Assembly: GCA_036987155.1 (NCBI GenBank)
Contig: BTXY01000001.1
Coordinates: 124,001-188,000, forward strand
Direction: 5' to 3'
Origin: Microsyncoccus archaeolyticus
GTDB taxonomy: Bacteria; Patescibacteriota; Minisyncoccia; Minisyncoccales; Minisyncoccaceae
DNA length: 64,000 bases
The translations under genes and the position numbers were made by a program. Under the pieces are notes generated by a model. That model did no database searches. It saw only the letters and a program-made list of their open reading frames with translations, and was not told the DNA's origin. How positions within the stretch are numbered: position 1 is the first letter of the stretch; every line of letters begins with the position of its first letter. Of this stretch, positions 1-8,549 are shown piece after piece.

Positions 1-853
1 GTAGAATTGTCATGGTTTCAGAAACCGAAGTCATGGTTTCCATTACTTCTGATTGATTAGTAATGCTAAAATCAACACTATCTTCGTCTTTAATTTTATG
101 CCTCTCCATTAATAAACTATTAACATCTTCTTCTGCTTTTTCCATAAATTTCTCTGAAGACACTTCAATATAAATCGAACTAAGGGATTCGCTACCAGTT
201 ATATATTGTTTTGCAACACTAATTGGTATATATATTAAATCATCAGCATTATTCATTCCAGAACTTCCTTTAGATTTTGTTACCCCAATAACAGTATATT
301 CTTGGCCATCAATTTTAATCTTTTCTCCTGTTGGATCAATTCCTTCACCAAACAATGTGTCTCTTGTGGTTGGACCTAAAACAGCAACCTTAGATTTCTT
401 TTCAACATATATCTCGGTAATAAAAAACCCTATTTCCATTTCAATATCTCTTACTTCCTCATAATTTTGTGTTACTCCATAAATACTTGTATTAGTATTT
501 TCTCCCTTGACCACTACTTGCTCTCTAGAAGAAATTAATGGAGCTACTGCATTTAAGTTACTAACCTGAGATTCAATTACTTCTGCATCTTCCATAACTA
601 GTGTGCTCGCAGAACCAAAACCACCCCTAACAGTTGTTCCTATTGTTCTTTGGCTACCCGGAGAAACAATCAATAAATTAGATCCTAAAGATTGAATATT
701 ATCTTCAATGTCTTTTGCTGATCCTTGACCAATAGAAATCATAGTTATAACTGAAGCGATACCAATAACAATTCCTAGAATTGTTAAAATTGATCTAACC
801 TTATTAGAAGTTAACGATGTATATGTTTCTTCAATTAAATCGCTTAAAAACAT
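1..853 (-). CDS. MacB-type ABC transporter permease (partial, N-terminal part)
   Basis: The reading frame starts at 853 and runs off the left edge of the window, so about 284 N-terminal residues are seen. It begins MFLSDLIEETY, then has one membrane helix (SILTILGIVIGIASVITMI) and a long extracytoplasmic region. This is the arrangement of MacB_PCD/FtsX-type permeases: a first helix, then a large periplasmic-type domain, with three more helices expected outside the window. The start lies 1 nt after the stop of the ATPase gene (855-1559), and the adaptor gene precedes that, so the three form an operon. The complex probably exports a peptide, lipid or drug; the substrate cannot be told. Family call is confident, specificity is not. 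Confidence 0.88.
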   Translation of the reverse strand, partial: MFLSDLIEETYTSLTSNKVRSILTILGIVIGIASVITMISIGQGSAKDIEDNIQSLGSNLLIVSPGSQRTIGTTVRGGFGSASTLVMEDAEVIESQVSNLNAVAPLISSREQVVVKGENTNTSIYGVTQNYEEVRDIEMEIGFFITEIYVEKKSKVAVLGPTTRDTLFGEGIDPTGEKIKIDGQEYTVIGVTKSKGSSGMNNADDLIYIPISVAKQYITGSESLSSIYIEVSSEKFMEKAEEDVNSLLMERHKIKDEDSVDFSITNQSEVMETMTSVSETMTIL

Positions 854-854
854 T

Positions 855-1559
855 TTATTTATCTTTTAAAATTATTTTTGAAACATTGTCAGATATTATT
901 TTTCCGTCTTTTAATTCTATTATTCTATCAGCATGCTCAGCCACATATCTTTCATGGGTAATCAAAACAATTGTATGACCATAATCTTTATTTAGTTTTT
1001 TAAAAGTATCCAAGACAATATCTCCTGTTTTTGAATCAAGGTTTCCCGTTGGCTCATCGGCTAAAATAATATTTGGATTATTAACTAGTGCTCTTGCTAT
1101 CGCTACCCTTTGCATTTGCCCTCCTGATAACTGGCTTGATAAATTATGCCACCTTTCTTTTTCTAGCCCAGCAGAAATTAATGCTTTCTCAACAAGGCTC
1201 ATTCTTTGCTCTTTTTTAATTTCATTATTATAAATAAGGGGAAGCATTACGTTTCTTATAACATTAGCTCTAGGCAATAAATTAAATGATTGAAAAACAA
1301 AACCAATTTTATTAGATCTAATCTTTGCCAATTCATCGTCTGGAAAGTTAAGCATGTCTTCATTGTTTAATAAATATTTTCCTTGGGTTGGCTTGTCAAG
1401 AGTCCCTAATATATTCATCAATGTTGATTTTCCTGATCCAGAAGGTCCGATAATTGCCACAAACTCGCCCTTTTTAATTTCAAAAGAAATATTTTTTAAA
1501 ACCGTTGTTTCTAGTTCCCCTCTTTTGTATATTTTAATAATTTGTTCGCATTTAATCAT
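855..1559 (-). CDS. ABC transporter ATP-binding protein, MacB/LolD type
   Basis: This is a 234-residue ATPase that powers the permease encoded just downstream. All motifs are visible: Walker A GPSGSGKST near residue 38, Q-loop FVFQSFNLLPR, signature LSGGQMQR, Walker B IILADEPTGNLDSKTG and the H-loop histidine in VLITHE. The LDSKTG D-loop context and the length match the LolD/MacB/FtsE group of ATPases that work with FtsX-like permeases and drive mechanotransmission, not classical transport through the membrane. It lies 3 nt after the HlyD-like gene and 1 nt before the permease gene, so translation is probably coupled. The substrate is unknown. Confidence 0.95.
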   Translation of the reverse strand: MIKCEQIIKIYKRGELETTVLKNISFEIKKGEFVAIIGPSGSGKSTLMNILGTLDKPTQGKYLLNNEDMLNFPDDELAKIRSNKIGFVFQSFNLLPRANVIRNVMLPLIYNNEIKKEQRMSLVEKALISAGLEKERWHNLSSQLSGGQMQRVAIARALVNNPNIILADEPTGNLDSKTGDIVLDTFKKLNKDYGHTIVLITHERYVAEHADRIIELKDGKIISDNVSKIILKDK

Positions 1560-1562
1560 ATT

Positions 1563-3311
1563 TTATCTCATCATTCTCATCATGTCTCCACCACTAGGAG
1601 GACCACTATTATTAGTGCTAGTATTGGTATTAGTTTTTGTACTACTCGTAGTACTTGTTATTTGATTAACAACTTTTTCGCCTTCAACTAATCCACTTTT
1701 AATTTCAACTAAAATATCATCAGTTAGCCCTGTCTCAACTTTTCTTTTTTCTATTTCTCCGTTATCTAACATAACCTCAACATAACTTTCATTCTTTTGA
1801 GTTTTCACTATATTTGAAGAAACAACTAAAACATTTTGAACAGAGTCTATTGTAATTGACACGCTAATACTCATTCCTGGCTTAATCCTTTCATCATCTG
1901 AATCAAAAGATATTTTAACGTTATAACTAACAACGCCCTGATTAACTGTTCCGGTTGCATCTACTTGAGCTACTTCTCCCATAATTTCTAAATCGTCTAT
2001 TGCATCAAAAGTTATTTTAGCTTTTTGTCCTTTTTTAACCCTAACTGCATCTACTTCATTTAATGTAATGGTTGCAATATTATCTTTACTAATTATTGAT
2101 GCTATGGAATTACCACTATTAACGGTATCCCCTAAAGAAACATCAATACTTGTCACTGTCCCATTAAAAGGAGCATAAATATAGTAATCTGACAAACTGT
2201 CCTTCAAATCATCAACTTCATTCTCTTTTTCTTCTACTGTTAATTCTTGCTGTCTTACGTCTAAATCATTTGAGTTGTCTTTTAAATCAGCAAGGGATAG
2301 CTCCTTTTCGGTAATTGATCTTTCTGCACTAACAATGCTTTCTTCATAATTTTTAATGCTATTCTTTGACGAGAGAAGACTTGAAAGATGACTATTGCTT
2401 TTACTCGTATAGCTGCTTAACGAAGAAAGATTAGTATCAGCAATTGGCAGAGAAGAAACGCCGTGATTGGTTAAAGTGTATTTATAAAAATCAATAAGAT
2501 TAATTGTACTTTTTATTGAGTCTGAAATTGCTTTGGTTGTTTCATATGTCTCATCAATTAATTTTTCTATTTCTTCTTCTTCAGAATACCTACTTGTTTC
2601 TTTATACAAATCTAAATTCTTATCATACATTAATTTAGCTGTTTGATATTTTTCATATACATCTTCTTTGTATTTTATTACTCTATCGTCATAAAAATTA
2701 GCTATACTTGCATAATAATTATAGTTCTCTTGAACTCCATTTGTACAAGCCTCATAACCAAATATAACATCTTTTAGTCCCGTCATTAATGTTGGCAAAT
2801 CCAAAAAAACATTAGAAATAGTATTAAAGCTATCTTCATAAGATTTCTTAAGATTACTTTCTGCGCTTTCTTTAGTTTCTTCAGCTTGAATTAAAGAATT
2901 TTCTGCTTGAAGCAAAGAAAGAGCACTCGTTCCTTCTTTAAGTTCTTCTAGGGCTAATTTAGCGCTTTCTAAAGAAAGCTCTGCTTTTCTTAGTTCTTTT
3001 TGAGCATCACTATCGTCGATTCTAAAAAGTAGTTTTCCTTTTTTAACTTCTTCATCTTCGTCGGTTCCTACGTATATAATGTCTCCAGAAACTTCTGGCT
3101 GAATATTAATTTCGTCTAAAGAAGAAATCTGTCCCGTTCCAGAAACAGAAACTTCGATATCTCCAGTTTTAACAATTTGAGTTATAGTTTTGACTTCTTC
3201 GCTTTTATTTGTTATTTGTTTATATCCAAAAACAGATAAAAGAATTATCGCAATTAAAACAATTAAAGATATTGCTTTGTGCTTTAAAAGCAAACTTTTT
3301 ATTTTAGTCAT
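1563..3311 (-). CDS. HlyD/MacA-family periplasmic-type adaptor protein
   Basis: The 582-residue product starts with a Lys-rich stretch and one N-terminal membrane anchor (AISLIVLIAIILLSVFGY). A barrel-sandwich/lipoyl half follows (about 50-110, with PEVSGDIIYVG). A long helical coiled coil spans about 115-380, then come the second lipoyl half (YYIYAPFNGTVTSIDV), a beta-barrel domain and a C-terminal membrane-proximal domain (VVSSNIVKTQKNESYVEVML). The tail is rich in Ser, Thr, Asn and Gly and ends in PPSGGDMMRMMR. The family links an inner-membrane ABC exporter to outer partners. The coiled coil is unusually long, about 260 residues against roughly 80-120 in many MacA proteins, so it may span a thick cell envelope. 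It is the first gene of the efflux operon. Confidence 0.9.
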   Translation of the reverse strand: MTKIKSLLLKHKAISLIVLIAIILLSVFGYKQITNKSEEVKTITQIVKTGDIEVSVSGTGQISSLDEINIQPEVSGDIIYVGTDEDEEVKKGKLLFRIDDSDAQKELRKAELSLESAKLALEELKEGTSALSLLQAENSLIQAEETKESAESNLKKSYEDSFNTISNVFLDLPTLMTGLKDVIFGYEACTNGVQENYNYYASIANFYDDRVIKYKEDVYEKYQTAKLMYDKNLDLYKETSRYSEEEEIEKLIDETYETTKAISDSIKSTINLIDFYKYTLTNHGVSSLPIADTNLSSLSSYTSKSNSHLSSLLSSKNSIKNYEESIVSAERSITEKELSLADLKDNSNDLDVRQQELTVEEKENEVDDLKDSLSDYYIYAPFNGTVTSIDVSLGDTVNSGNSIASIISKDNIATITLNEVDAVRVKKGQKAKITFDAIDDLEIMGEVAQVDATGTVNQGVVSYNVKISFDSDDERIKPGMSISVSITIDSVQNVLVVSSNIVKTQKNESYVEVMLDNGEIEKRKVETGLTDDILVEIKSGLVEGEKVVNQITSTTSSTKTNTNTSTNNSGPPSGGDMMRMMR

Positions 3312-3378
3312 TATTTTAATTATATTATTCTTATTCTATCAAATACTACATAGAATATGTATAATTTATTTCTTTTAA

Positions 3379-3402
3379 AAAACCGCTCTATTGAGCGGTT
3401 TT
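3379..3402 (-). terminator. Intrinsic terminator after the membrane protein gene; stop codon inside the hairpin
   Basis: Two 10-nt arms (AAAACCGCTC at 3379-3388 and GAGCGGTTTT at 3393-3402) enclose a 4-nt loop. On the minus strand the stem is followed by a run of U. The TAG stop of the gene ending at 3388 (3388-3390) sits in the stem end and loop, so translation ends inside the terminator. Confidence 0.85.
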
Positions 3403-4260
3403 AATACATTCATCAAAACATTCTTTAGGTCTTTTTCCCGAATCAAGACAATTTTTAATACACTCTTTCCTTTTGTCTTCAAAGTGCATTAACTGCGGGG
3501 GAAGGTTCTTAATATTTTCTTCATCTAACCCGTTGCCCAAAACAGGTTTAAATTTTTTATCAATCCCCCTATTAATAATTCTCAATTTTTTTTCTTCTTC
3601 TAAAACACGGATGTCTTCTGCTACGAAATCGTACTCACTTTTTTCTCCCACAGCTAAGACAAAATTTCCTTTATCGATTTCTGAAATTTTGTTTTCACTA
3701 ATTTTAGTTAAATCAATATTTCTTAGCCCTTGAGGAGTTTCGACAATTAAATAATCTTCCCCTATTTCAAAAACAATTCCTGCAATTCCTTTTTCTCTCA
3801 TTTCTAAGCTTCCCTTCATTAAAAATGCGTTAAAGGGGTGATTTACTGCTTCTATTCTTTGAGCAAGACTAGTATATGTTAATATTCCTCCAAAAAATAT
3901 TGCTAAAGTAATTAAGGTTACTGCAAAGTATCCAAAAGGCTTTTTGTATCCAGCCTCGCTTTTGCTTATTAAATATCCGGCTAAAAGAATTAAAATAATA
4001 AAAGAAACAACAAGCATGTAAGGAAACGACTCTAGAAAAGCCAATATTCCCCTTTTACCAAAACTCAAATATTGGAGATTATCTGTTTCTTTCATATAAA
4101 ACAGCGTGAGATTAAAAAGTAAAATAGACAATACGGTGCTTAAGGTAAAAGCTGTTCCTAGTCCAAGTTTTTCAGCTAAAAACACATACTTTGATTTAAG
4201 CTTTACTTGTCCGGTCTTTATTTTATCCATTATATTTTTTTCTAAATCTTTATTGCTCAT
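3388..4260 (-). CDS. Membrane protein next to an ECF sigma factor (possible anti-sigma partner)
   Basis: The 290-residue protein is not recognised by sequence. It has a cytoplasmic N-terminus of about 35 residues and three predicted membrane helices (about 36-55, 77-95, 107-125). A soluble region follows that resembles a small beta-barrel (GIAGIVFEIGEDYLIVETPQGL) and then a charged tail with a Cys-rich end (CIKNCLDSGKRPKECFDEC). It starts inside the last codons of the ECF sigma gene (11-nt overlap), so the two are translationally coupled. Anti-sigma factors usually lie directly downstream of their ECF sigma, which suggests such a role. No ZAS zinc motif is visible, so the role is an inference from position. 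Confidence 0.6.
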   Translation of the reverse strand: MSNKDLEKNIMDKIKTGQVKLKSKYVFLAEKLGLGTAFTLSTVLSILLFNLTLFYMKETDNLQYLSFGKRGILAFLESFPYMLVVSFIILILLAGYLISKSEAGYKKPFGYFAVTLITLAIFFGGILTYTSLAQRIEAVNHPFNAFLMKGSLEMREKGIAGIVFEIGEDYLIVETPQGLRNIDLTKISENKISEIDKGNFVLAVGEKSEYDFVAEDIRVLEEEKKLRIINRGIDKKFKPVLGNGLDEENIKNLPPQLMHFEDKRKECIKNCLDSGKRPKECFDECIKTAQ

Positions 4261-4807
4261 GTTTTTTTCTTATTTCTTCTAAAGATTCTTTAATCATTTT
4301 CTTTCCCCTTAAAATTAATGTACCAACAGTATTCTTGGGAACTCTTAAGATGTCACTAATTTCTTCGTATGACTTTCCTTCAAAAAAGAATAATACAAGC
4401 GGTTCTTTATATTTAAGTTTTAAGCCACTTATTACTTTTTCAACATCTTCTTTAAGAAAATCATTATCTATATCGCTATTTAAATCCACCTTATCATCCA
4501 CCAACTTATACTCTATATCATCCAAACATATTTTAACACTTCTTTTCTTTTTTAAATAATTAACTGCTTCATTGTGAGCTATTCTGTATATCCAGGAAGA
4601 AAATTTCCTGCTCTGGTCAAAACCATAAAGATTCTTATACGCTTTAATAAAAACAACTTGAAGCACATCTTCAATTTCATCTTGATCACTAATAAATTTA
4701 TGCAAATAATGAGATAGTTTCTTTTCGTAACGCCTAATAATTTCTATGTATATATTGTTGTCTTTAAGCACTTTCTCTACTATTTGCTCATCGCTTAAAT
4801 CATTCAT
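4250..4807 (-). CDS. ECF-type RNA polymerase sigma factor
   Basis: The product (185 residues from the ATG at 4807; an upstream TTG at 4816 is possible) has the two ECF domains. Region sigma-2 contains DQDEIEDVLQVVFIKAYKNL and the -10-reading helix FSSWIYRIAHNEAVNYLKKK. Region sigma-4 contains YKEPLVLFFFEGKSYEEISDILRVPKNTVGTLILRGKK, a helix-turn-helix that reads the -35 element. It directs polymerase to a small stress or envelope regulon. The downstream membrane gene overlaps it by 11 nt and may hold it inactive. The separate small exported protein gene at 4881-5252 lies just upstream on the same strand behind its own terminator. Confidence 0.9.
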   Translation of the reverse strand: MNDLSDEQIVEKVLKDNNIYIEIIRRYEKKLSHYLHKFISDQDEIEDVLQVVFIKAYKNLYGFDQSRKFSSWIYRIAHNEAVNYLKKKRSVKICLDDIEYKLVDDKVDLNSDIDNDFLKEDVEKVISGLKLKYKEPLVLFFFEGKSYEEISDILRVPKNTVGTLILRGKKMIKESLEEIRKKHEQ

Positions 4808-4874
4808 AGCTTCCAAAGCTTATCATACAATAAATATATTACAATGCAACCTTCAATTTTATTCCAAATAAAAA

Positions 4875-4893
4875 ACCAGCTTATTCAGCTGGT
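4875..4893 (-). terminator. Intrinsic terminator overlapping the end of the small exported protein gene
   Basis: The 7-bp stem ACCAGCT/AGCTGGT (4875-4881 and 4887-4893) has a TATTC loop and is followed on the minus strand by a U run (4871-4875). The TAA stop at 4881-4883 lies in the stem and loop. Confidence 0.82.
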
Positions 4894-5252
4894 CCTTCCA
4901 TTGGTCCAAATCTTCCTCCTCTATGTTCTCCATTATTTTGCAACATTTTTGTTCTTTGTTCTTTCATTTTATCAAATTCTTCTTGGGTTACGCTGTTTAT
5001 CCTTTGAATTTCTTGTGTCTTCCACTCTTCGAGAGTCATAGATTGCCATTTAGCAAGTTCTTCTGATCTCTTAGTTTCCATTTCTTGCTGCTTTGTTTGA
5101 ATTTGTGCTTTTTGCTCATCGGTCAAGGTTATACCAAACCTTTCTTGAAACTTATCCATTAAATTTGTTTCAGAAGCCATTACATTGGCTATTCCGAAAG
5201 CACAAAATGTTAAAACTGAAAAAATAGATAGTGCTAATAATTTTTTATTCAT
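4881..5252 (-). CDS. Small exported helical protein of unknown function
   Basis: The 123-residue product has a clear signal peptide (KKLLALSIFSVLTFCAFG, likely cleaved after NVMA). The mature part is almost all charged helix (DEQKAQIQTKQQEMETKRSEE, then EEWKTQEIQRINSVTQEEFDK) with a Gly/Arg/Pro-rich tail. The pattern resembles small Spy-like or DUF2680-like extracytoplasmic proteins that bind unfolded proteins or metals, but no diagnostic motif settles it. It lies just upstream of the ECF sigma gene and could belong to that regulon. It has its own terminator. Confidence 0.65.
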   Translation of the reverse strand: MNKKLLALSIFSVLTFCAFGIANVMASETNLMDKFQERFGITLTDEQKAQIQTKQQEMETKRSEELAKWQSMTLEEWKTQEIQRINSVTQEEFDKMKEQRTKMLQNNGEHRGGRFGPMEGPAE

Positions 5253-5346
5253 GATTGTTTCTAATTTATTATTATCTTCTAAGGCCTCATTTATTCATAC
5301 AATTAACATATTGTTTTATTTCACAATTATGATATTATCTAGATAT

Positions 5347-6630
5347 ATGGAAAGAACACTAATAAAAAATATTGCTGAAAAAGAAGGCGAAAAAGCCCTA
5401 ATACAAGGAAGGGTTTTTAATATTAGAAACTTGGGCAATCTTGTATTTTTAATTATCCAAGACTATACAGGAACAATTCAAGCAGTGTTTGATAAGGAAA
5501 CTTCTGTTAAAATAGGAGACTCTGTTTCATTAAAAGGATTAGTTAAAAAAGACGAAAGAGCTAAAGGAGGATATGAAATAAAAGGAGAAGAATTAGAAAT
5601 TGTTTCTAATATTATAGAAGACCTACCCTTTGATTTAGCAAAAAACGACCTTAATTTAAATCTTGTAACGCTACTTGATAATAGGCCCCTGGCTTTAAGG
5701 CATCCCAAAGTTCAAGCAATCTTCAAGCTTTATGATATTTTACTTAAAAGCTATGAATCAGTAATGAGAGAAAATGATTTTATTGAAATTAAAACTCCGA
5801 AAATACTTGGCACAGCTACAGAAGGTGGGGCTAATTTCTTTAAAGTAAAATACTTTGAAAAAGAAGCTACATTAGCTCAAAGCCCTCAACTTTATAAACA
5901 AATAATGGTTGGGGTTTTTGAAAGAGTCTTTGAAATCGGCTCTGTTTTTAGGGCTGAACCTCATTTTACAACAAGACACGTTAATGAATATATTGGGCTA
6001 GACGCTGAAATGGGATTTGTTAAAGACTATACTGACATAACTAAAACATTAAATACTGTTATTAAGAAAATGTTTGAAATGATTGAAAAAGAAGGACAAG
6101 AATACTTAAAAGAATATGACGTTATTGTTCCTAAAGTTCCTGAAAAAATTCCTTACATTAAATTGTCTGAATTAAAACAAATAATAAAGGATGATTATGG
6201 GTACGAAATTCCTGAGAATACCGACATTGATCCAAAAGGAGAAGAATTAGCAGGCAAATACGCAAAAGATACTTTTGGTTCTGATTTTCTTTTTGTAACC
6301 CACTACCCTGCTTCAGGTAGACCATTTTATACAATGCCTGATTCAGAAAATCCAGAAGAAACTCTTGGCTTTGATTTATTATTTAAAGGATTAGAAATTG
6401 CAACTGGAGGACAAAGAATTCATAAATACGACGAGCTGGTTGCTAATATGAAAAAAAAGAAAATTAAACCTGATGGCCTTGAATTTTATTTAGATACTTT
6501 TAAATATGCTATTCCGCCTCATGGAGGATGGGGAATGGGCTCTGAAAGAATCATCAAACAACTTTTAAATTTAGAAAACATTAAAGAAGCAATTCTCTTT
6601 CCCAGGGACGTTAAAAGACTTACTCCTTAA
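5347..6630 (+). CDS. aspS: Aspartyl-tRNA synthetase, archaeal/eukaryotic type
   Basis: The 427-residue enzyme attaches aspartate to tRNA-Asp and, in the non-discriminating form, also to tRNA-Asn. The N-terminal OB fold (about 15-100) binds the anticodon. The class II core shows motif 2 (FEIGSVFRAEPHFTTRHVNE) and motif 3 (GGWGMGSERIIKQLLNL), and the protein ends with FPRDVKRLTP, as archaeal AspRS do. It is much shorter than bacterial AspRS (about 590 residues) and lacks the GAD insertion domain. The ATG at 5347 is chosen because upstream in-frame sequence would overlap the divergent signal-peptide gene. Whether Asn-tRNA is made by transamidation here cannot be seen, since no gatCAB lies in the window. 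Confidence 0.92.
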   Translation: MERTLIKNIAEKEGEKALIQGRVFNIRNLGNLVFLIIQDYTGTIQAVFDKETSVKIGDSVSLKGLVKKDERAKGGYEIKGEELEIVSNIIEDLPFDLAKNDLNLNLVTLLDNRPLALRHPKVQAIFKLYDILLKSYESVMRENDFIEIKTPKILGTATEGGANFFKVKYFEKEATLAQSPQLYKQIMVGVFERVFEIGSVFRAEPHFTTRHVNEYIGLDAEMGFVKDYTDITKTLNTVIKKMFEMIEKEGQEYLKEYDVIVPKVPEKIPYIKLSELKQIIKDDYGYEIPENTDIDPKGEELAGKYAKDTFGSDFLFVTHYPASGRPFYTMPDSENPEETLGFDLLFKGLEIATGGQRIHKYDELVANMKKKKIKPDGLEFYLDTFKYAIPPHGGWGMGSERIIKQLLNLENIKEAILFPRDVKRLTP

Positions 6631-7237
6631 TTACTGCACTTTTTATAATATCATTAATTATTGGATTTATATCAAAATTATTCCTTTCTTCTTCGCAAAG
6701 AGATTTTTCTAATTCGTCATAGTTGTAGCATTGAATAAATTTAAGACTGAATGTAAAAACAATTGTCTTGTTGTTTTTAGGATATGCGTATGCGTATTGA
6801 GTATAAACACTACCTGCTGCTCCTTCGCTTGCTTTAGTTACGCAATATTCTTGTCCGTCTATTATAATTTTTTCTGTTTTTCCAGATCTTTCTATTTCAG
6901 AACCAGCTTCAATGCAGCTAAACTCCTGTTCGATAATATTAACCAGCGGTGGCCAATCAATTACTCTAATATATTGAGTGTATAGTTTTTCAGGATACTC
7001 AAAATATATTCCTTTTTCATTATCAATAAAATTTTTGACTGGACACTTTGCAAATTCGCAGTTAGGACCCTCCCTAGAAACATAAGAACCATCAGGGCAA
7101 AGCTTGGCTTCTTCGGTGCAAAAAATTATATCTTCTTGTTTCTGCTCCTTAAAACAAACAAAAATACCAATTAACAAAAATGATAAAAAAATAATTAACA
7201 ATATTTTTTTGTTTTTTGATTTATGCTCAAAAATCAT
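6620..7237 (-). CDS. Membrane-anchored extracytoplasmic protein with a Cys-rich motif
   Basis: The 205-residue protein has an N-terminal membrane anchor (ILLIIFLSFLLIGIFVCF). A short disulfide-type motif follows, CTEEAKLCPDGSYVSREGP then CEFAKCP, a small Cys/Pro-rich module seen in many Patescibacteria surface proteins. The rest is a small alpha/beta domain with a few further cysteines. Its 3' end overlaps the convergent aspS gene by 11 nt. It precedes mscL on the same strand by a few bases. No enzymatic motif is visible, so no function is assigned. Confidence 0.6.
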   Translation of the reverse strand: MIFEHKSKNKKILLIIFLSFLLIGIFVCFKEQKQEDIIFCTEEAKLCPDGSYVSREGPNCEFAKCPVKNFIDNEKGIYFEYPEKLYTQYIRVIDWPPLVNIIEQEFSCIEAGSEIERSGKTEKIIIDGQEYCVTKASEGAAGSVYTQYAYAYPKNNKTIVFTFSLKFIQCYNYDELEKSLCEEERNNFDINPIINDIIKSAVIKE

Positions 7238-7242
7238 ATTTA

Positions 7243-7545
7243 TTAATCTTTTTTATCTAATTGATCAAGTCTAAGAGCTTTAAATCCATAATAAACAACA
7301 AGGGCAACAATAAGAAAATCCACAAAATTACTAATAAAACTTCCCCAAAGTATTTTGGCTGATCCAACAGTAAGACTTGCCTCAGAAAGACTCCCTACTT
7401 TTCCTAAAGCAATTCCTATTATTGGATTAATAATATCTGTAACCAAACTAGATACTAACTTAGAGACAGCACCACCTAGAATAAAACCAATTGCTAATCC
7501 AACAACACCTTGTTTTCTTATAAATTCAATAAAGTCTTTTATCAT
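7243..7545 (-). CDS. mscL: Large-conductance mechanosensitive channel MscL
   Basis: The 100-residue protein forms a pentameric membrane channel that opens under high membrane tension and releases solutes during osmotic downshock. Visible features are the N-terminal amphipathic helix (IKDFIEFIRKQG), TM1 with the pore-lining VVGLAIGFILGGAVSKLVSSL, the conserved DIINPIIG loop and TM2 (FVDFLIVALVVYYGFKAL). The length is short compared with E. coli MscL (136), because the periplasmic loop and C-terminal bundle are reduced. It lies 5 nt upstream of the Cys-rich protein gene in the same direction. Confidence 0.95.
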   Translation of the reverse strand: MIKDFIEFIRKQGVVGLAIGFILGGAVSKLVSSLVTDIINPIIGIALGKVGSLSEASLTVGSAKILWGSFISNFVDFLIVALVVYYGFKALRLDQLDKKD

Positions 7546-7631
7546 ATGTTATTTATTTAATATATAATAATTATATTGACCTTTGCTCTATTATATAACA
7601 ACTAGTCAAATCTTACTAATTTTATTGACTA

Positions 7632-7660
7632 TTGACAAATAATAAAATAATTATATATTA
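7632..7660 (+). promoter_or_regulatory. Sigma-70-type promoter for the gene at 7678
   Basis: TTGACA at 7632-7637 is followed after 16-17 nt by TATATTA (7654-7660). A GAGG ribosome-binding site at 7666-7669 lies 8 nt before the ATG at 7678. Consensus -35, good spacing and the clear Shine-Dalgarno fix the start. Confidence 0.7.
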
Positions 7661-7677
7661 GCAATGAGGCGATCATT

Positions 7678-7977
7678 ATGGATCTTGCCGAAAGAGAAGA
7701 ACATTTAAACAATATAGAACTTTATTCCTATTCCAGTGATATTGGAATGAATTCTTTCAAAAAACTTGCACAAAATGCTTCAGAATTTAAAGATTGGTAT
7801 CAAATGTCTAAAAAACTTCTACCAAATAATCCGCTTTTTCCTCTTTGCGTTAGCGGAATGTTAAAAACAGCAAAAAGTCCTGATGACTGGAATACTCTTT
7901 CATGTTTTGCACCAACAAATAGAGCTATTATTCACTACATAGCTCTTAAAGAAATAAAAAATGAAATAGACACATAA
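7678..7977 (+). CDS. Small protein with Trp-containing helical repeats
   Basis: The 99-residue protein is not a recognised family. It carries two copies of a short pattern, acidic or polar residues then a Trp (SEFKDWYQMSKKL and SPDDWNTLSCFAP), each at the start of a helix. The same pattern recurs in the larger protein at 58451-59089, so the two may be distant relatives built of alpha-helical repeats. No signal peptide is present; the protein should be cytoplasmic. It is a single-gene unit with its own promoter and a terminator overlapping its stop codon. Confidence 0.6.
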   Translation: MDLAEREEHLNNIELYSYSSDIGMNSFKKLAQNASEFKDWYQMSKKLLPNNPLFPLCVSGMLKTAKSPDDWNTLSCFAPTNRAIIHYIALKEIKNEIDT

Positions 7978-7991
7978 AAGTGTCTTTTTTT
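7968..7991 (+). terminator. Intrinsic terminator enclosing the stop codon of the 99-residue protein
   Basis: AGACAC (7968-7973) and GTGTCT (7980-7985) form a stem with the loop ATAAAA, which contains the TAA stop (7975-7977). A run of eight U follows directly. Confidence 0.88.
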
Positions 7992-8009
7992 TGGATACAT
8001 AATGATATT

Positions 8010-8534
8010 TTACATCTTTCTACTATCATATGCCCAATGAAGTACAGCTTGGCGCTGCTTTCGTCTACAGTACAGATCACCAGGAGAACAGTTTTTTTTA
8101 ATTTGCACAATATGTCTACGAATAGCAATCCATCGTTTAATTTGTCTTATATCATCTTCTGATCTTCTTCCCATATAATACCTGCAATACCATTGAAACC
8201 ACCCTCGTGGATCCTGCGGATTAATCCATCCTTTTTCTCGCCAAACTGAAAGTGGCTGACTAGCATTAACGCCAAAAAAATTAAGCTTGGGATCATGATA
8301 ATAACTTTCAGGCTTTTGAAATTTAGCTTTAGTAAACCAATCTTTAGGAAACTCTTTTAAACAATCGCGCATATAAACTCCTCCAAAAACTCCGAGCGCA
8401 AGCATTTGTTTTGGAGTAAGATCGGGTTTAAATCTTGGATCAAAATTTTTCCCCATTGGTTCAACTAACAAATACGTATAATTCTTTTGCATTTTGTCGT
8501 TAACAATAACTTTTTTAGGTCTTGTTTCCAACAT
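8010..8534 (-). CDS. Conserved hypothetical protein rich in Trp, Tyr and Arg
   Basis: The 174-residue protein has no signal peptide or membrane helix. It is rich in aromatic and basic residues (RGWFQWYCRYYMGRRSED) and contains LTPKQMLALGVFGGVYMRDC followed by repeated aromatic-Pro motifs. I have the impression of a soluble protein family that also occurs outside bacteria, but I cannot name a function. It is followed by a GNAT gene 15 nt upstream on the same strand (8550-8993), so the two may be co-transcribed. Confidence 0.6.
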   Translation of the reverse strand: MLETRPKKVIVNDKMQKNYTYLLVEPMGKNFDPRFKPDLTPKQMLALGVFGGVYMRDCLKEFPKDWFTKAKFQKPESYYHDPKLNFFGVNASQPLSVWREKGWINPQDPRGWFQWYCRYYMGRRSEDDIRQIKRWIAIRRHIVQIKKNCSPGDLYCRRKQRQAVLHWAYDSRKM

Positions 8535-8549
8535 AAAGCTAAAACTAAA

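Noticed and set aside
5185..5346. Longer N-terminus for the aspartyl-tRNA synthetase
   Set aside because: The upstream in-frame codons overlap the divergent signal-peptide gene and add sequence unlike any AspRS.
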